Shown: piece after piece, positions 51,037 through 58,087 of the stretch
Layout: every line of letters begins with the position of its first letter
How positions within the stretch are numbered: position 1 is the stretch's first letter
NCBI GenBank assembly: GCA_030684355.1
Contig: JAUXTN010000076.1
Coordinates: 1 to 64,000, forward strand
DNA from: Pseudomonadota bacterium
GTDB taxonomy: Bacteria > Myxococcota_A > UBA796 > SXON01
Length of the DNA: 64,000 nucleotides
Direction of reading: 5' to 3'
The notes under the pieces: generated by a model
The model's input: only the letters and a program-made list of their open reading frames with translations
What the model was told of the DNA's origin: nothing
The model's database searches: none
Program-made: the position numbers and the translations under genes

Positions 51037-52314
51037 TTAGGGTTGGTCGCCGGGTCGGTCGCCAAGGCAGAGGTGCACGTGGTCGTCGTGGCCGCGTAGC
51101 GGGCGCAGGTTTGGGAGCGCCGCGAGCGCGTCGGGGTCGTTGAAGAAGGCCTCCGTGACGGGCGCGTTGGCGTAGGCCCAGGCGAGGAACGCGAGGGTCC
51201 GCGCGCCGTCGTAGGCGATCGCGCCGGTGCGATCGTCCGGGCGGTTCCACCAGGCCTCGTAGCGGGAGGGGTCGGTGCGGAAGAGCCGCACGTCGACACA
51301 GGCGCCGTCGGCGTGATCCTTGTGGCCGAGGGGGTCCGGACGGACGGCGTTGTACCAGGCCAGATCGCCGATCTGGAGGGTGCACCGCGCGGGGTCACCC
51401 GGGAGGGTGACACAGTGGTCCCACCAGCCGCGCGCAAGTTTCAGGAGGCGCACGATCGTGGCGGGCCGGCCCCACGTGTCGCTCCCGGGGGCGTCCGCGC
51501 CGAGGAAGTGTTGGTAGATCGGCGGCGAGGCGGGACCGAGCGTGCCCGGGCCGGAGGCGCCGGGACCGAAGGCGACGGGACCGAAGGCGACGGTGGCCTT
51601 CTCGCGCCGCGCCGGGGTGTCGAGGCCCTCGCGCGCCCACTCGGCGGCGAGGGCGGCGGCGTCGAGCGGGTGTGGCAGGGGCAGGCCGACGTAGCCCCAG
51701 TCGGTCCACGGGACCTCGTGGAGGCCGATGGGGCCGAGGTTGCCGAAGAGCTCGCCGCCAGAGAGGTCGCCGCCGAAGAGGTCGCCGCCGAAGAGGTCGC
51801 CGTAGGCGGCACGCACGCGCTCGACGCCCGCCAGCACGTCGGGGGACACGGCGCGGACGGCGGAGAGCGCTGCGACGGGGACCCCGGCGGAGACGCTCCC
51901 TCCGGAGAAGGTGTAGCGATCGGCATCGCAGCGGCCCTCGTCGCGGAGGACGCCGAGGATGTCACCGGCGGTGAAGGTGGCGGTGGAGGTGGAGGTGGAG
52001 GTGGAGGTGGAGGTGGAGGTGGAGGTGGAGGCCGGGGCGGTCGCGGGGGCGTTTGCCAGGGCGACGAACACGAGGGTGTCGACGGGCGCGAGCGCCTCGG
52101 TAGCGAGGCAGCCGCGGGCACCTGGGGCCGCGGGCGTCGGGACCGCGACCCAACCGGCCACCGAGAGGACCTCTACGGGGACGCCGCCCTCGCATGTCCC
52201 CTCCCCCCTCCGGACGAGGCTCCCCCTGGCGAGCTCCCGCGCGCCGGCTTGGGTGGCAAGCGGCGCCGAGAGGGTGAATTCTTCTGTCGTCACGACGTGC
52301 ACGGGGCACGGCAT
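51037..52314 (-). CDS. MepA-like (M74/LAS-type) murein endopeptidase-like protein with microsatellite-coded linkers (425 aa)
   Basis: Its C-terminal ~170 residues match the LAS-metallopeptidase plan: LGHKDHADGACVDVRLF gives His-x(6)-Asp zinc ligands and GHDDHVHLCL the final His-x-His, as in penicillin-insensitive murein endopeptidase. WYNAVRPDPLGH and GHDDH are consistent with that family. The N-terminal half is unusual. It includes a run of Ser-Thr dipeptides coded by GGAGGT repeats, a DLFGGDLFGGDLSGG stretch coded by 15-bp repeats, and a Phe/Gly/Pro repeat (VAFGPVAFGPGASGP). No signal peptide is visible, so secretion is unclear. Confidence is good for the fold and moderate for substrate. 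Confidence 0.78.
   Translation of the reverse strand: MPCPVHVVTTEEFTLSAPLATQAGARELARGSLVRRGEGTCEGGVPVEVLSVAGWVAVPTPAAPGARGCLATEALAPVDTLVFVALANAPATAPASTSTSTSTSTSTSTSTATFTAGDILGVLRDEGRCDADRYTFSGGSVSAGVPVAALSAVRAVSPDVLAGVERVRAAYGDLFGGDLFGGDLSGGELFGNLGPIGLHEVPWTDWGYVGLPLPHPLDAAALAAEWAREGLDTPARREKATVAFGPVAFGPGASGPGTLGPASPPIYQHFLGADAPGSDTWGRPATIVRLLKLARGWWDHCVTLPGDPARCTLQIGDLAWYNAVRPDPLGHKDHADGACVDVRLFRTDPSRYEAWWNRPDDRTGAIAYDGARTLAFLAWAYANAPVTEAFFNDPDALAALPNLRPLRGHDDHVHLCLGDRPGDQP
51744..51803. repeat. 15-bp coding repeat (about four copies)
   Basis: Four copies of a GAAGAGGTCGCCGCC-like 15-mer, differing by a few bases, lie in tandem and code on the minus strand for the DLFGG repeat in the MepA-like protein. 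Confidence 0.75.
51985..52026. repeat. GGAGGT hexanucleotide microsatellite (seven exact copies)
   Basis: Seven perfect GGAGGT units, with diverged units on either side, lie inside the MepA-like gene. They read on the minus strand as alternating Thr and Ser codons. Unit gain or loss would change linker length without breaking the frame. Confidence 0.9.
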
Positions 52315-52339
52315 CCTACCCCTCCCAGGGGGTGAGGAT

Positions 52340-53386
52340 CTAAGCCTCGCCGAGGAGCCGCGCGAGCCCCGGCCACCAATCGTCCACGCCGACGTCGGGG
52401 GCGTCGAGCGGGGCCTCGACCCATGCCCGCGGCCCGTCGGCGCGGACCGCGAGGATGCCGGCGCGCAGCGTGCCGACCGGGCTTGGGCCCTCGTAGTCCC
52501 ACCAGTAGGCACCCCGCCAGGAGCGCGCACCGAACGCACGGTCGAGCGTGGTGCGCAAGCCGCCTCCCGGGTGGTGACCGCCCGCCCAGGCTTGGGTGTA
52601 GAGGATGGCCAGGCCGCCGCGCGCGAGGAGGGTTGGGAGGATCTCCAGGATCTCGCGCAGGAGCCCGCCGTCGGCGGCCACGGTGTGGACCGGCGCGGCG
52701 CCCAGGCCGCTCCAGGGCACGAGCAGCGGGAGCACGAAGCTCACACGGTCGAACGTGCCGAGCGCGCACGCCTCGGCGCCCGCACCGGTGTAGGCCCGGA
52801 CGTTCGTGAGGCCGGAGAGCGCCGCCGTGCGATGACAGCCGAGCGCGGCGCGCGGGTTGATGTCGAGCGCGACGGTCTCCCCGGCGGAGCGGGCCGCCCG
52901 TGCGGCCACGGCGCCGCCGCCGCTCCCGAGGTCGAGGTGGCGGCCCACGGGCTCGGACGGGAGGCAGCGCCGCACGGCCAATGTCGTGCTGTCCGGGAGG
53001 AACAAGCCGTCGTTCCCCTGGAACGCACGGCGGGGCGTGTCGGTCCAGACGAGGTCCGCTTCCAGGGGCACGATCGTGCCGTCGAGCGAGACCCCCTCGG
53101 GGGCCACGTCGAGGACGCTCGAGCGCCACGCGACCTCCGGGAGGGCGGCGCGAGCGCGCTCCGGGGAGAGGCGCCCGCCCCGGAGGAGGAGCTCGACCTG
53201 GTCCCCGAATATGCCCTCGGCGCAGTTCGTGCGCTCCCACCAGCGGCTGTCCATCTGCCGCCCGTTCCAGGCGATGATGCCGATGGCCTGGGCGACGGGG
53301 CGGGCACGGTAGCCGCCGGCCCGGAGCGCCGCGCCGAGCGCCCGGGTGTCCGCCATCCAATCGGGGGGTTCGACGGCGAGGAGCAT
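52340..53386 (-). CDS. Class I SAM methyltransferase (348 aa)
   Basis: The SAM motif HLDLGSGGGAVAARAA (~155) is followed by the acidic strand VALDINPRAALGC, as in HemK/PrmC-like and RlmG-like enzymes. The N-terminal ~140 residues form a separate domain. The usual NPPY catalytic motif of N5-glutamine methyltransferases is replaced by VSFVLPLLVPWSG, so PrmC activity is unlikely. The substrate is unknown. It starts next to a gene-poor region containing strong palindromes, and the MepA-like gene follows 25 bp later. Confidence 0.82.
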   Translation of the reverse strand: MLLAVEPPDWMADTRALGAALRAGGYRARPVAQAIGIIAWNGRQMDSRWWERTNCAEGIFGDQVELLLRGGRLSPERARAALPEVAWRSSVLDVAPEGVSLDGTIVPLEADLVWTDTPRRAFQGNDGLFLPDSTTLAVRRCLPSEPVGRHLDLGSGGGAVAARAARSAGETVALDINPRAALGCHRTAALSGLTNVRAYTGAGAEACALGTFDRVSFVLPLLVPWSGLGAAPVHTVAADGGLLREILEILPTLLARGGLAILYTQAWAGGHHPGGGLRTTLDRAFGARSWRGAYWWDYEGPSPVGTLRAGILAVRADGPRAWVEAPLDAPDVGVDDWWPGLARLLGEA

Positions 53387-53510
53387 CCGGCGAGTATGGC
53401 ACGCTGCCGACGTGGGCTACAACGTGGGCGCCGCGAGGATGCGTAGCCAGGCCGGCTAGCGCACGGCCTGCCCATCGCTATCAGGTCGGCGAGAGCTCCT
53501 TTTGCTTCGC

Positions 53511-53545
53511 GCCTGCATGTTTACGCCCAGCGCAAACATGCAGGC
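53511..53545. repeat. Perfect 12-bp inverted repeat
   Basis: GCCTGCATGTTT and AAACATGCAGGC surround an 11-base loop, in the gene-poor region after the methyltransferase start. It could be an operator, a recombination site or one unit of a palindromic array with the elements at 53573-53628. Confidence 0.8.
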
Positions 53546-53572
53546 ACTCGAAACGGAGCCGCCTCCGGATCG

Positions 53573-53628
53573 CCGGTCTTCCTGCCGGGTTTGGTAACCC
53601 GCCAGGAAGATCGGCTAGCCGATCTTCC
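53573..53628. repeat. Two overlapping palindromes sharing a ~16-bp unit
   Basis: An imperfect 19-bp inverted repeat (53573-53591 and 53596-53614, two mismatches, 4-base loop) is overlapped by a perfect 24-bp palindrome (53605-53628). Both are built from the same CCGATCTTCC-type unit in alternating orientation, giving three copies in about 60 bp. This resembles REP-type elements, but no REP transposase is in the window. Confidence 0.8.
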
Positions 53629-54053
53629 CGGCGGGCGAACACGGTGGCATCACGCAAACGGAGCTTCGCCGACCCGATGACGAGAGACAGACCGTGCGCT
53701 GGCCGGACTGGCTACGCCCCAACACCTGGATCGCGACACTGGGTACGTCTGCGCGGCTGTCGTCGTAGAGGTCCCGCACCTCGCCGCCCGCGAGCGCGGA
53801 GGCGGTGTGGGCGGTCGTGGGGAGCGCGACGGTGGCCGCGCCGCATCCTTCGGGCGGCGGATGAGCCGTCGGTACACGGGGGACCCCTCGGGGTCTGCCC
53901 ACGAGGCACTGTGGGCCGAGCACCGGCGCCTCGTCATAGGGCTCGGCACGTGGTCGGGACGCCGACGGGCATCACCTCCCCTCTCGCGCCGACGTCGGCC
54001 CCCGCGTTGACCCCCGCGGGCGCGCACCGTAGGCTCGCGACGGCGGAGGCAGG
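53629..54053. other. Gene-poor interval before the TPR-methyltransferase gene
   Basis: No convincing gene is seen in these ~425 bases. A minus-strand open frame of about 100 codons (around 53615-53923) and a short plus-strand frame near 53807 exist, but neither has a signature, ribosome-binding site or plausible hydrophobic pattern. Fragments such as GGEVRDLYDD could be a decayed gene. Confidence 0.5.
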
Positions 54054-56375
54054 GTGGCCAGGATCGGGGGCGACGGGGGACGACGGGCGCGCATGGTGCA
54101 GGAGGCGCTGGCGCGCGGGGCCGAGCACCATCGGGCGTCGCGCTTCGCGGACGCGGCGCGGGCGTACGCGGAGGTGCTGAAGGAGGACCCCGACAACGTC
54201 GACGCCCTCGCACTCCTCGGCGGCGCGGCGCTCCGGATGGGGCGCCCCGTGGACGCGATCGCCGTGCTCGACCGTGCGGTCATGCTCGCGCCCGGGCACG
54301 CGGTGGCGCGGCTCAACCACGGACGCGCGCTGTTGGCCTGCGGCCGCGGCCCCGAGGCCCTCACGGCGTTCGAGGCGGCGCTCGCGGCGCGCCCGGGGTT
54401 CATCGAAGCGAGGCTGGGGCAGGCGCGCGCCCTGGCGCTGGCGGGGCGGCTTAAGGAGGCGTGTGTCGAAGCGGGTGCGCTGGCCGGGGCCGACGGCGCG
54501 TCGATGGAGGCCGTGGCGCTCTACGGGGGCCTGCTGATCGAGGCGGGGCGCGCCACCGAGGCGGAGGCGCCGATCCGTCGGGCCCTCGCCGCACGGCCCG
54601 GCGACCCGCGGCTCCACGCGGACCTCGGCGCCTGCCTGCTGGCGTGTGGGCGCGACGTGGAGGCCGCGGCCACGTGGCGCACGGCGGCCGCGCTCGCGCC
54701 CGACCTCCCGGGGCTCGTCGAGCGGCGTGGCGCCCTGGCCCGGAACCTCGGCCTCGAGCGCCTCGGCGACGGGAGCCCGGACGCGGTGGCGTGGCTGTGC
54801 GAGGCGGTCCGGCTGACGCCCGACGACCCCGCCGCGTGCCTGGGCCTGGCCGACGCGCTGTTCCAACACCCGGATCCGCCGCTGCTGGACCACGAGCTCG
54901 GCGTGCTCCTCGATGCGCCGGGCGTCGATCACCAGCGGATCGAGCGGGCCCTCCGACGCGCGCTCTCCGAGGTCCCGGGCGTCCGCGCGGTGCGGGATGG
55001 CGAGCGCCCGCTCGACGCCGACGTGGCCACGCGCCTCGCCGCGCACCCCCACTTCAAGGGGTGGCTCGCCCGCACGATCGTGGCGACGCCCGATTGGGCC
55101 CGGCTCGTCGACGGGCTGCGGATGCACTGGCTTGGGTGTGTCCTACGGGGAGAGGCGGTCGACGTGGGGGTGCTGACCGCGATGGCGGCGCAGGCGTGGC
55201 ACACGGAGTACGCGGGGGTGGGTGACACGGGGGTGGGTGACACGGGCGCGGCCGAGGCGCTGGCAGAGGCGCTGGCAGAGGCGCTGGCAGACGCGATCGT
55301 GCGGCTTGGGCCCTCGCCCCTGCGCCTCGCGGCGTACGCGATGGTGCGGCCCGTGGCCACGTGGCCCGACCTGGACGAGGCGGCCCTGCTCGCCCCGGGC
55401 TGGGAGGCCGGCCCGCTCGCGGACCTCGTACGCGACCAGTGGGTCGCGCCCTCGGTGGAGCGCTCCCTCGGGGCGGCGCTCCCAAGCCTCGGCGCGGTGA
55501 CCGACGACACCTCCCAGGCCGTGCGCACCCAGTACGAGGAGAACCCCTACCCCCGGCTCGTGGGGGTCCACCGGCGCGCACCGGGCTCGTTCGTGGCGAC
55601 GGCGCGCGCCATCCTCGGCGATCCCACGTACGCGGGCCCACGGCGGGTGCTCGTCGCAGGCGGCGGCACCGGCCAGCACCCCATCGGCGTGGCCGCGGGC
55701 CTCGACGCCGAGGTCGTGTGTGTCGACCTCTCCCGCGCGAGCCTGGGCCGCGCCGCGCGCCTGGCCCGCGCCCACGCGGTGACCAACCTCCGGTTCGTCC
55801 AGGGGGACCTGCTCGCGTTGGGGCCCGACGATGGCCTCGGCACCTTCGACTTCGTGGACTGCGTGGGGGTCCTCCACCACCTCGCCGAGCCGCTGGTCGG
55901 CGGCCGGGCGCTCGTGACGAAGCTGGCGCCGGGCGGGCTGCTGCGCCTCGGCCTCTACAGCGAGCGCGGCCGGAGCGAGATCGTCGCGGCCCGTGCCCTC
56001 GCCGCCAAGCACGGTTGGCTCCCGACCCCCGACGGGCTCCGGGCGGCGCGCCGGGCGCTGCTCACGCTACCCTCCGACCACCCGGCCGCGCGCGTGACCG
56101 CCTCGGTCGACTTCTACAGCCAGAGTGGCCTCCGCGACCTCGTGTTCCACCCCTGCGAGCAGCGTTACACCCCCGCGCAGGTGGGAGAATTGGTCGGCGC
56201 CCTCGGCCTCGCGGTGGTGGCGGTCCAACATGCGCGGCCGGAGGCGCCGCGGCTCCATCGGGAGCGTTGGCCGGGGGACGCCTGCTTGGACCTCGGGAAG
56301 TGGGACGAGTTGGAGCGGGCGCACCCGCGGATCTTCGCGGGGATGATCCATGTGTGGTGTCGCGCGAGGCCTTGA
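54054..56375 (+). CDS. TPR domain fused to a class I SAM methyltransferase (773 aa)
   Basis: The N-terminal ~330 residues form TPR units such as ADAARAYAEVLKEDPDNVDALALLGG, AIAVLDRAVMLAPGHAVARLNHG and ALTAFEAALAARPGFIEARLG. The middle has a variable region with in-frame tandem repeats (GVGDTG twice; AEAL three times; coded by 55213-55300). The C-terminal ~270 residues hold a methyltransferase: QYEENPYPRL, then SAM motif RVLVAGGGTGQHPIGVAAGL and VVCVDLSRASLG, and FVDCVGVLHHLAEP. The QYEENPYPRW-like signature is one I associate with a family of uncharacterised proteobacterial TPR-methyltransferases. GTG at 54054 is preferred; Met at 54093 is an alternative. Substrate is unknown. Confidence 0.85.
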   Translation: MARIGGDGGRRARMVQEALARGAEHHRASRFADAARAYAEVLKEDPDNVDALALLGGAALRMGRPVDAIAVLDRAVMLAPGHAVARLNHGRALLACGRGPEALTAFEAALAARPGFIEARLGQARALALAGRLKEACVEAGALAGADGASMEAVALYGGLLIEAGRATEAEAPIRRALAARPGDPRLHADLGACLLACGRDVEAAATWRTAAALAPDLPGLVERRGALARNLGLERLGDGSPDAVAWLCEAVRLTPDDPAACLGLADALFQHPDPPLLDHELGVLLDAPGVDHQRIERALRRALSEVPGVRAVRDGERPLDADVATRLAAHPHFKGWLARTIVATPDWARLVDGLRMHWLGCVLRGEAVDVGVLTAMAAQAWHTEYAGVGDTGVGDTGAAEALAEALAEALADAIVRLGPSPLRLAAYAMVRPVATWPDLDEAALLAPGWEAGPLADLVRDQWVAPSVERSLGAALPSLGAVTDDTSQAVRTQYEENPYPRLVGVHRRAPGSFVATARAILGDPTYAGPRRVLVAGGGTGQHPIGVAAGLDAEVVCVDLSRASLGRAARLARAHAVTNLRFVQGDLLALGPDDGLGTFDFVDCVGVLHHLAEPLVGGRALVTKLAPGGLLRLGLYSERGRSEIVAARALAAKHGWLPTPDGLRAARRALLTLPSDHPAARVTASVDFYSQSGLRDLVFHPCEQRYTPAQVGELVGALGLAVVAVQHARPEAPRLHRERWPGDACLDLGKWDELERAHPRIFAGMIHVWCRARP

Positions 56376-56692
56376 GAGCGCCGCGCGCAGGCTGGGGCTT
56401 GGGGAGCTCGGTCAACGACTCGGAGCTCCGAAGATGGAGGTGTACCGCACCTCGCCGAGCTGTTGGCCGGGCGCTTGTCCCCCGGGTACACAACGAGCTC
56501 GCGGCGGTGCTCGGGTTGGTTTCAACCGCGCCTTTGGCCCAGGATAGCCGGGCGTCGATGATGTGGCGCCCGGTCGGGGTGGAGCCGGGATCGAGCCGGC
56601 GCACGCCTCGACTGGTCGGCGGGCGACAAGTCCTTGCGCGCCGCGGCCGCAGACGCACAAGGTTTCGGGCAGGCATCCACGTGGAGGCACAC
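56376..56692. other. Intergenic interval without a convincing gene
   Basis: About 315 bases between two plus-strand genes. Open frames here are weak, with no consistent start site. A GCCGG-loop-CCGGC element near 56580 looks superficially like a tRNA T-arm but the rest of a tRNA cannot be built. An unnoticed promoter or small RNA is possible. Confidence 0.5.
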
Positions 56693-57214
56693 ATGCCCGA
56701 GCTCGCGAGGTGGGGGCGGGCGCTTCTTGTCCTGGCGGCGGTGCTGGCGATGCGCGCCGCGCCCGCCGTGGGCGCCCCGAGCGTCACGTTCGTGGAGGGA
56801 GTGCCGGCGCCCCCGGACCCGCTGCCGCCGGCCCTGCCCGGCGCCCCGATGCCGCCCTCCCGCGCGTCCTTCGACGCACCGGAGCTCGTAAGCCCCGCGA
56901 GCGATCCGGTGGCGCCCGTGGGCTATGCGTCCGTGGAGCCGGGCGTGGACCTCGTCTGGGTGATGCCGTTCACGGCGGGGCGCGACCTGCGCGCCTGGGT
57001 GGAGATCCGCGGGTGGGAACCCGGCCGGCGGGAGTGGATCCCGCTGATGGCCACGTACACGGACGAGACGTCCTTCCACTTCGCGCCGCCCTACTTGCGG
57101 CCCGACCGCTACTACGCGTGGCGGGTCACGGCGGTGGACACGACCGAGCCCGACGCGCCACGGGCGGAGAGCGTGTGGTCGATGTTCTGGGCGGGGGAGG
57201 AGCGGCTTCGGTAG
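56693..57214 (+). CDS. Exported fibronectin-III-like protein (173 aa)
   Basis: ATG follows GGAGG by six bases. The signal peptide is ARWGRALLVLAAVLAMRAAPAVGA. After a Pro-rich stretch (APPDPLPPALPGAPMPPS), a single beta-sandwich like a fibronectin-III domain follows. It has VDLVWVMPFTAGRDLRAWVEIRGW, FHFAPPYLRPDRYYAWRVTAVDTTEP and WSMFWAG, with the Tyr/Trp pattern typical of that fold. Its role is unknown; probably periplasmic or surface. Confidence 0.72.
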   Translation: MPELARWGRALLVLAAVLAMRAAPAVGAPSVTFVEGVPAPPDPLPPALPGAPMPPSRASFDAPELVSPASDPVAPVGYASVEPGVDLVWVMPFTAGRDLRAWVEIRGWEPGRREWIPLMATYTDETSFHFAPPYLRPDRYYAWRVTAVDTTEPDAPRAESVWSMFWAGEERLR

Positions 57215-57549
57215 GGTGGGGCGGGGCGACGGTGGGGGCAGCAGGGCGCGATCGGCCGCTTAGGTGGGGGCTTGGCTTGGAGGGGGCGCCTCGGAGCTGG
57301 AAGCCGCGGCTCGGGGCCGACGTAGGGCCGGCGACGGCGGCGCCGGTCCTGCGGAGTCGATTGGTGGAACGCCGAAGGGAACCGGGGCGGTATTCCGAGT
57401 GGCTCCGGCTCATCCGGAGCACCGACCGAGGGTCGGCCAGGCGGCGCGCGCGGGGACCGCACTCGTGGTCGCGGTTGATCCGCGTGCCGTCGGGAAGGGC
57501 GTGCCGAGCCAGGTGGTCGGCCCAGGTCATTCGGCGGTGCTCGGGGGTT
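57215..57549. other. Gene-poor interval before the hairpin repeats
   Basis: No supported gene. A minus-strand frame (around 57126-57530) contains TWADHLARHALPDGTRINRDHECG, which may be a decayed gene, but there is no signature and the frame overlaps a real gene on the other strand. Confidence 0.45.
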
Positions 57550-57730
57550 GGTCGGTTAGCCCCCGAGTTCGGACGGACGTACCGTCCGAACTCGGGGGAT
57601 GGTCGGTTACCCCGCGAGTTCGGACGGATATAGCGTCCGAACTCGGGGGATGATGCACTACCCCGAGAGTTCGGACGGATATAGCGTCCGAACTCGGGGG
57701 ATGGTCGGTTACCCCGCGAGTTCGGACGGA
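57550..57730. repeat. 51-bp tandem repeat with an internal hairpin (3.5 copies)
   Basis: Units start at 57550, 57601, 57652 and 57703 (the last is truncated). Each contains a CGAGTTCGGACG / CGTCCGAACTCG stem. In the first copy the stem is 17 bp, CCCCCGAGTTCGGACGG (57560-57576) and its complement (57582-57598), with a 5-base loop. Because 51 is divisible by three, the block is open in several frames (17-residue repeats), which I regard as an artefact. Confidence 0.9.
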
Positions 57731-57921
57731 AATCAAGCGAACGATGCCACGCGCGCGGCCGCTGCGGAGCCGGGTGTCGAGGCGACCGCGTCGGTGACGA
57801 CGGCGTGGGGCAGCGCCCCCTACCTCAGGATGACGGCACACCCGGGACCACCCGTGCGCGAGTCAAATCGATCGCCCGGCGTTGGCCTTCGAGCGTACGT
57901 CACTTGCGACGACCAGATCGC

Positions 57922-58049
57922 GTCCGCGCGCCCCGACCGCTGCGTGGAACGCAGCAAGTTCGCACCTCGCGCCCGCGGATGGCAAGTCCGCGCGCCCCGA
58001 CCGCTGCGTGGAACGCAGCAAGTTCGCACCTCGCGCCCGCGGATGGCAA
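57922..58049. repeat. Perfect 64-bp tandem direct repeat (two copies)
   Basis: Copies at 57922-57985 and 57986-58049 are identical. Each contains CTGCGTGGAACGCAG, a 6-bp stem with a GGA loop. The array lies between the 51-bp hairpin repeats and the 3' end of the helicase gene. It is not a CRISPR array because there are no spacers. Confidence 0.92.
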
Positions 58050-58087
58050 CTTCGCGCGCTCGCGCCCGCCATCCCCGCGAACCCGAC

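Noticed and set aside
52340..53386. PrmC/HemK release-factor methyltransferase
   Set aside because: The SAM motif fits, but the NPPY catalytic motif is not present, so only the superfamily is called.
53615..53923. Minus-strand frame of about 100 codons in the gap before the TPR gene
   Set aside because: No start signal, no hydrophobic pattern and it overlaps the palindrome array.
56570..56600. tRNA-like GCCGG-CTCGATC-CCGGC stem-loop on the minus strand
   Set aside because: A matching acceptor, D-arm and anticodon arm cannot be found at tRNA distances, and CCA is absent.
57527..57841. Minus-strand frame with 17-residue repeats (SVRTRGVTDHPPSSD)
   Set aside because: It arises because the 51-bp repeat is divisible by three and stays open in several frames on both strands; no start site or fold.
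57550..58049. CRISPR array
   Set aside because: Units are contiguous with no unique spacers, and no cas genes are in the window.
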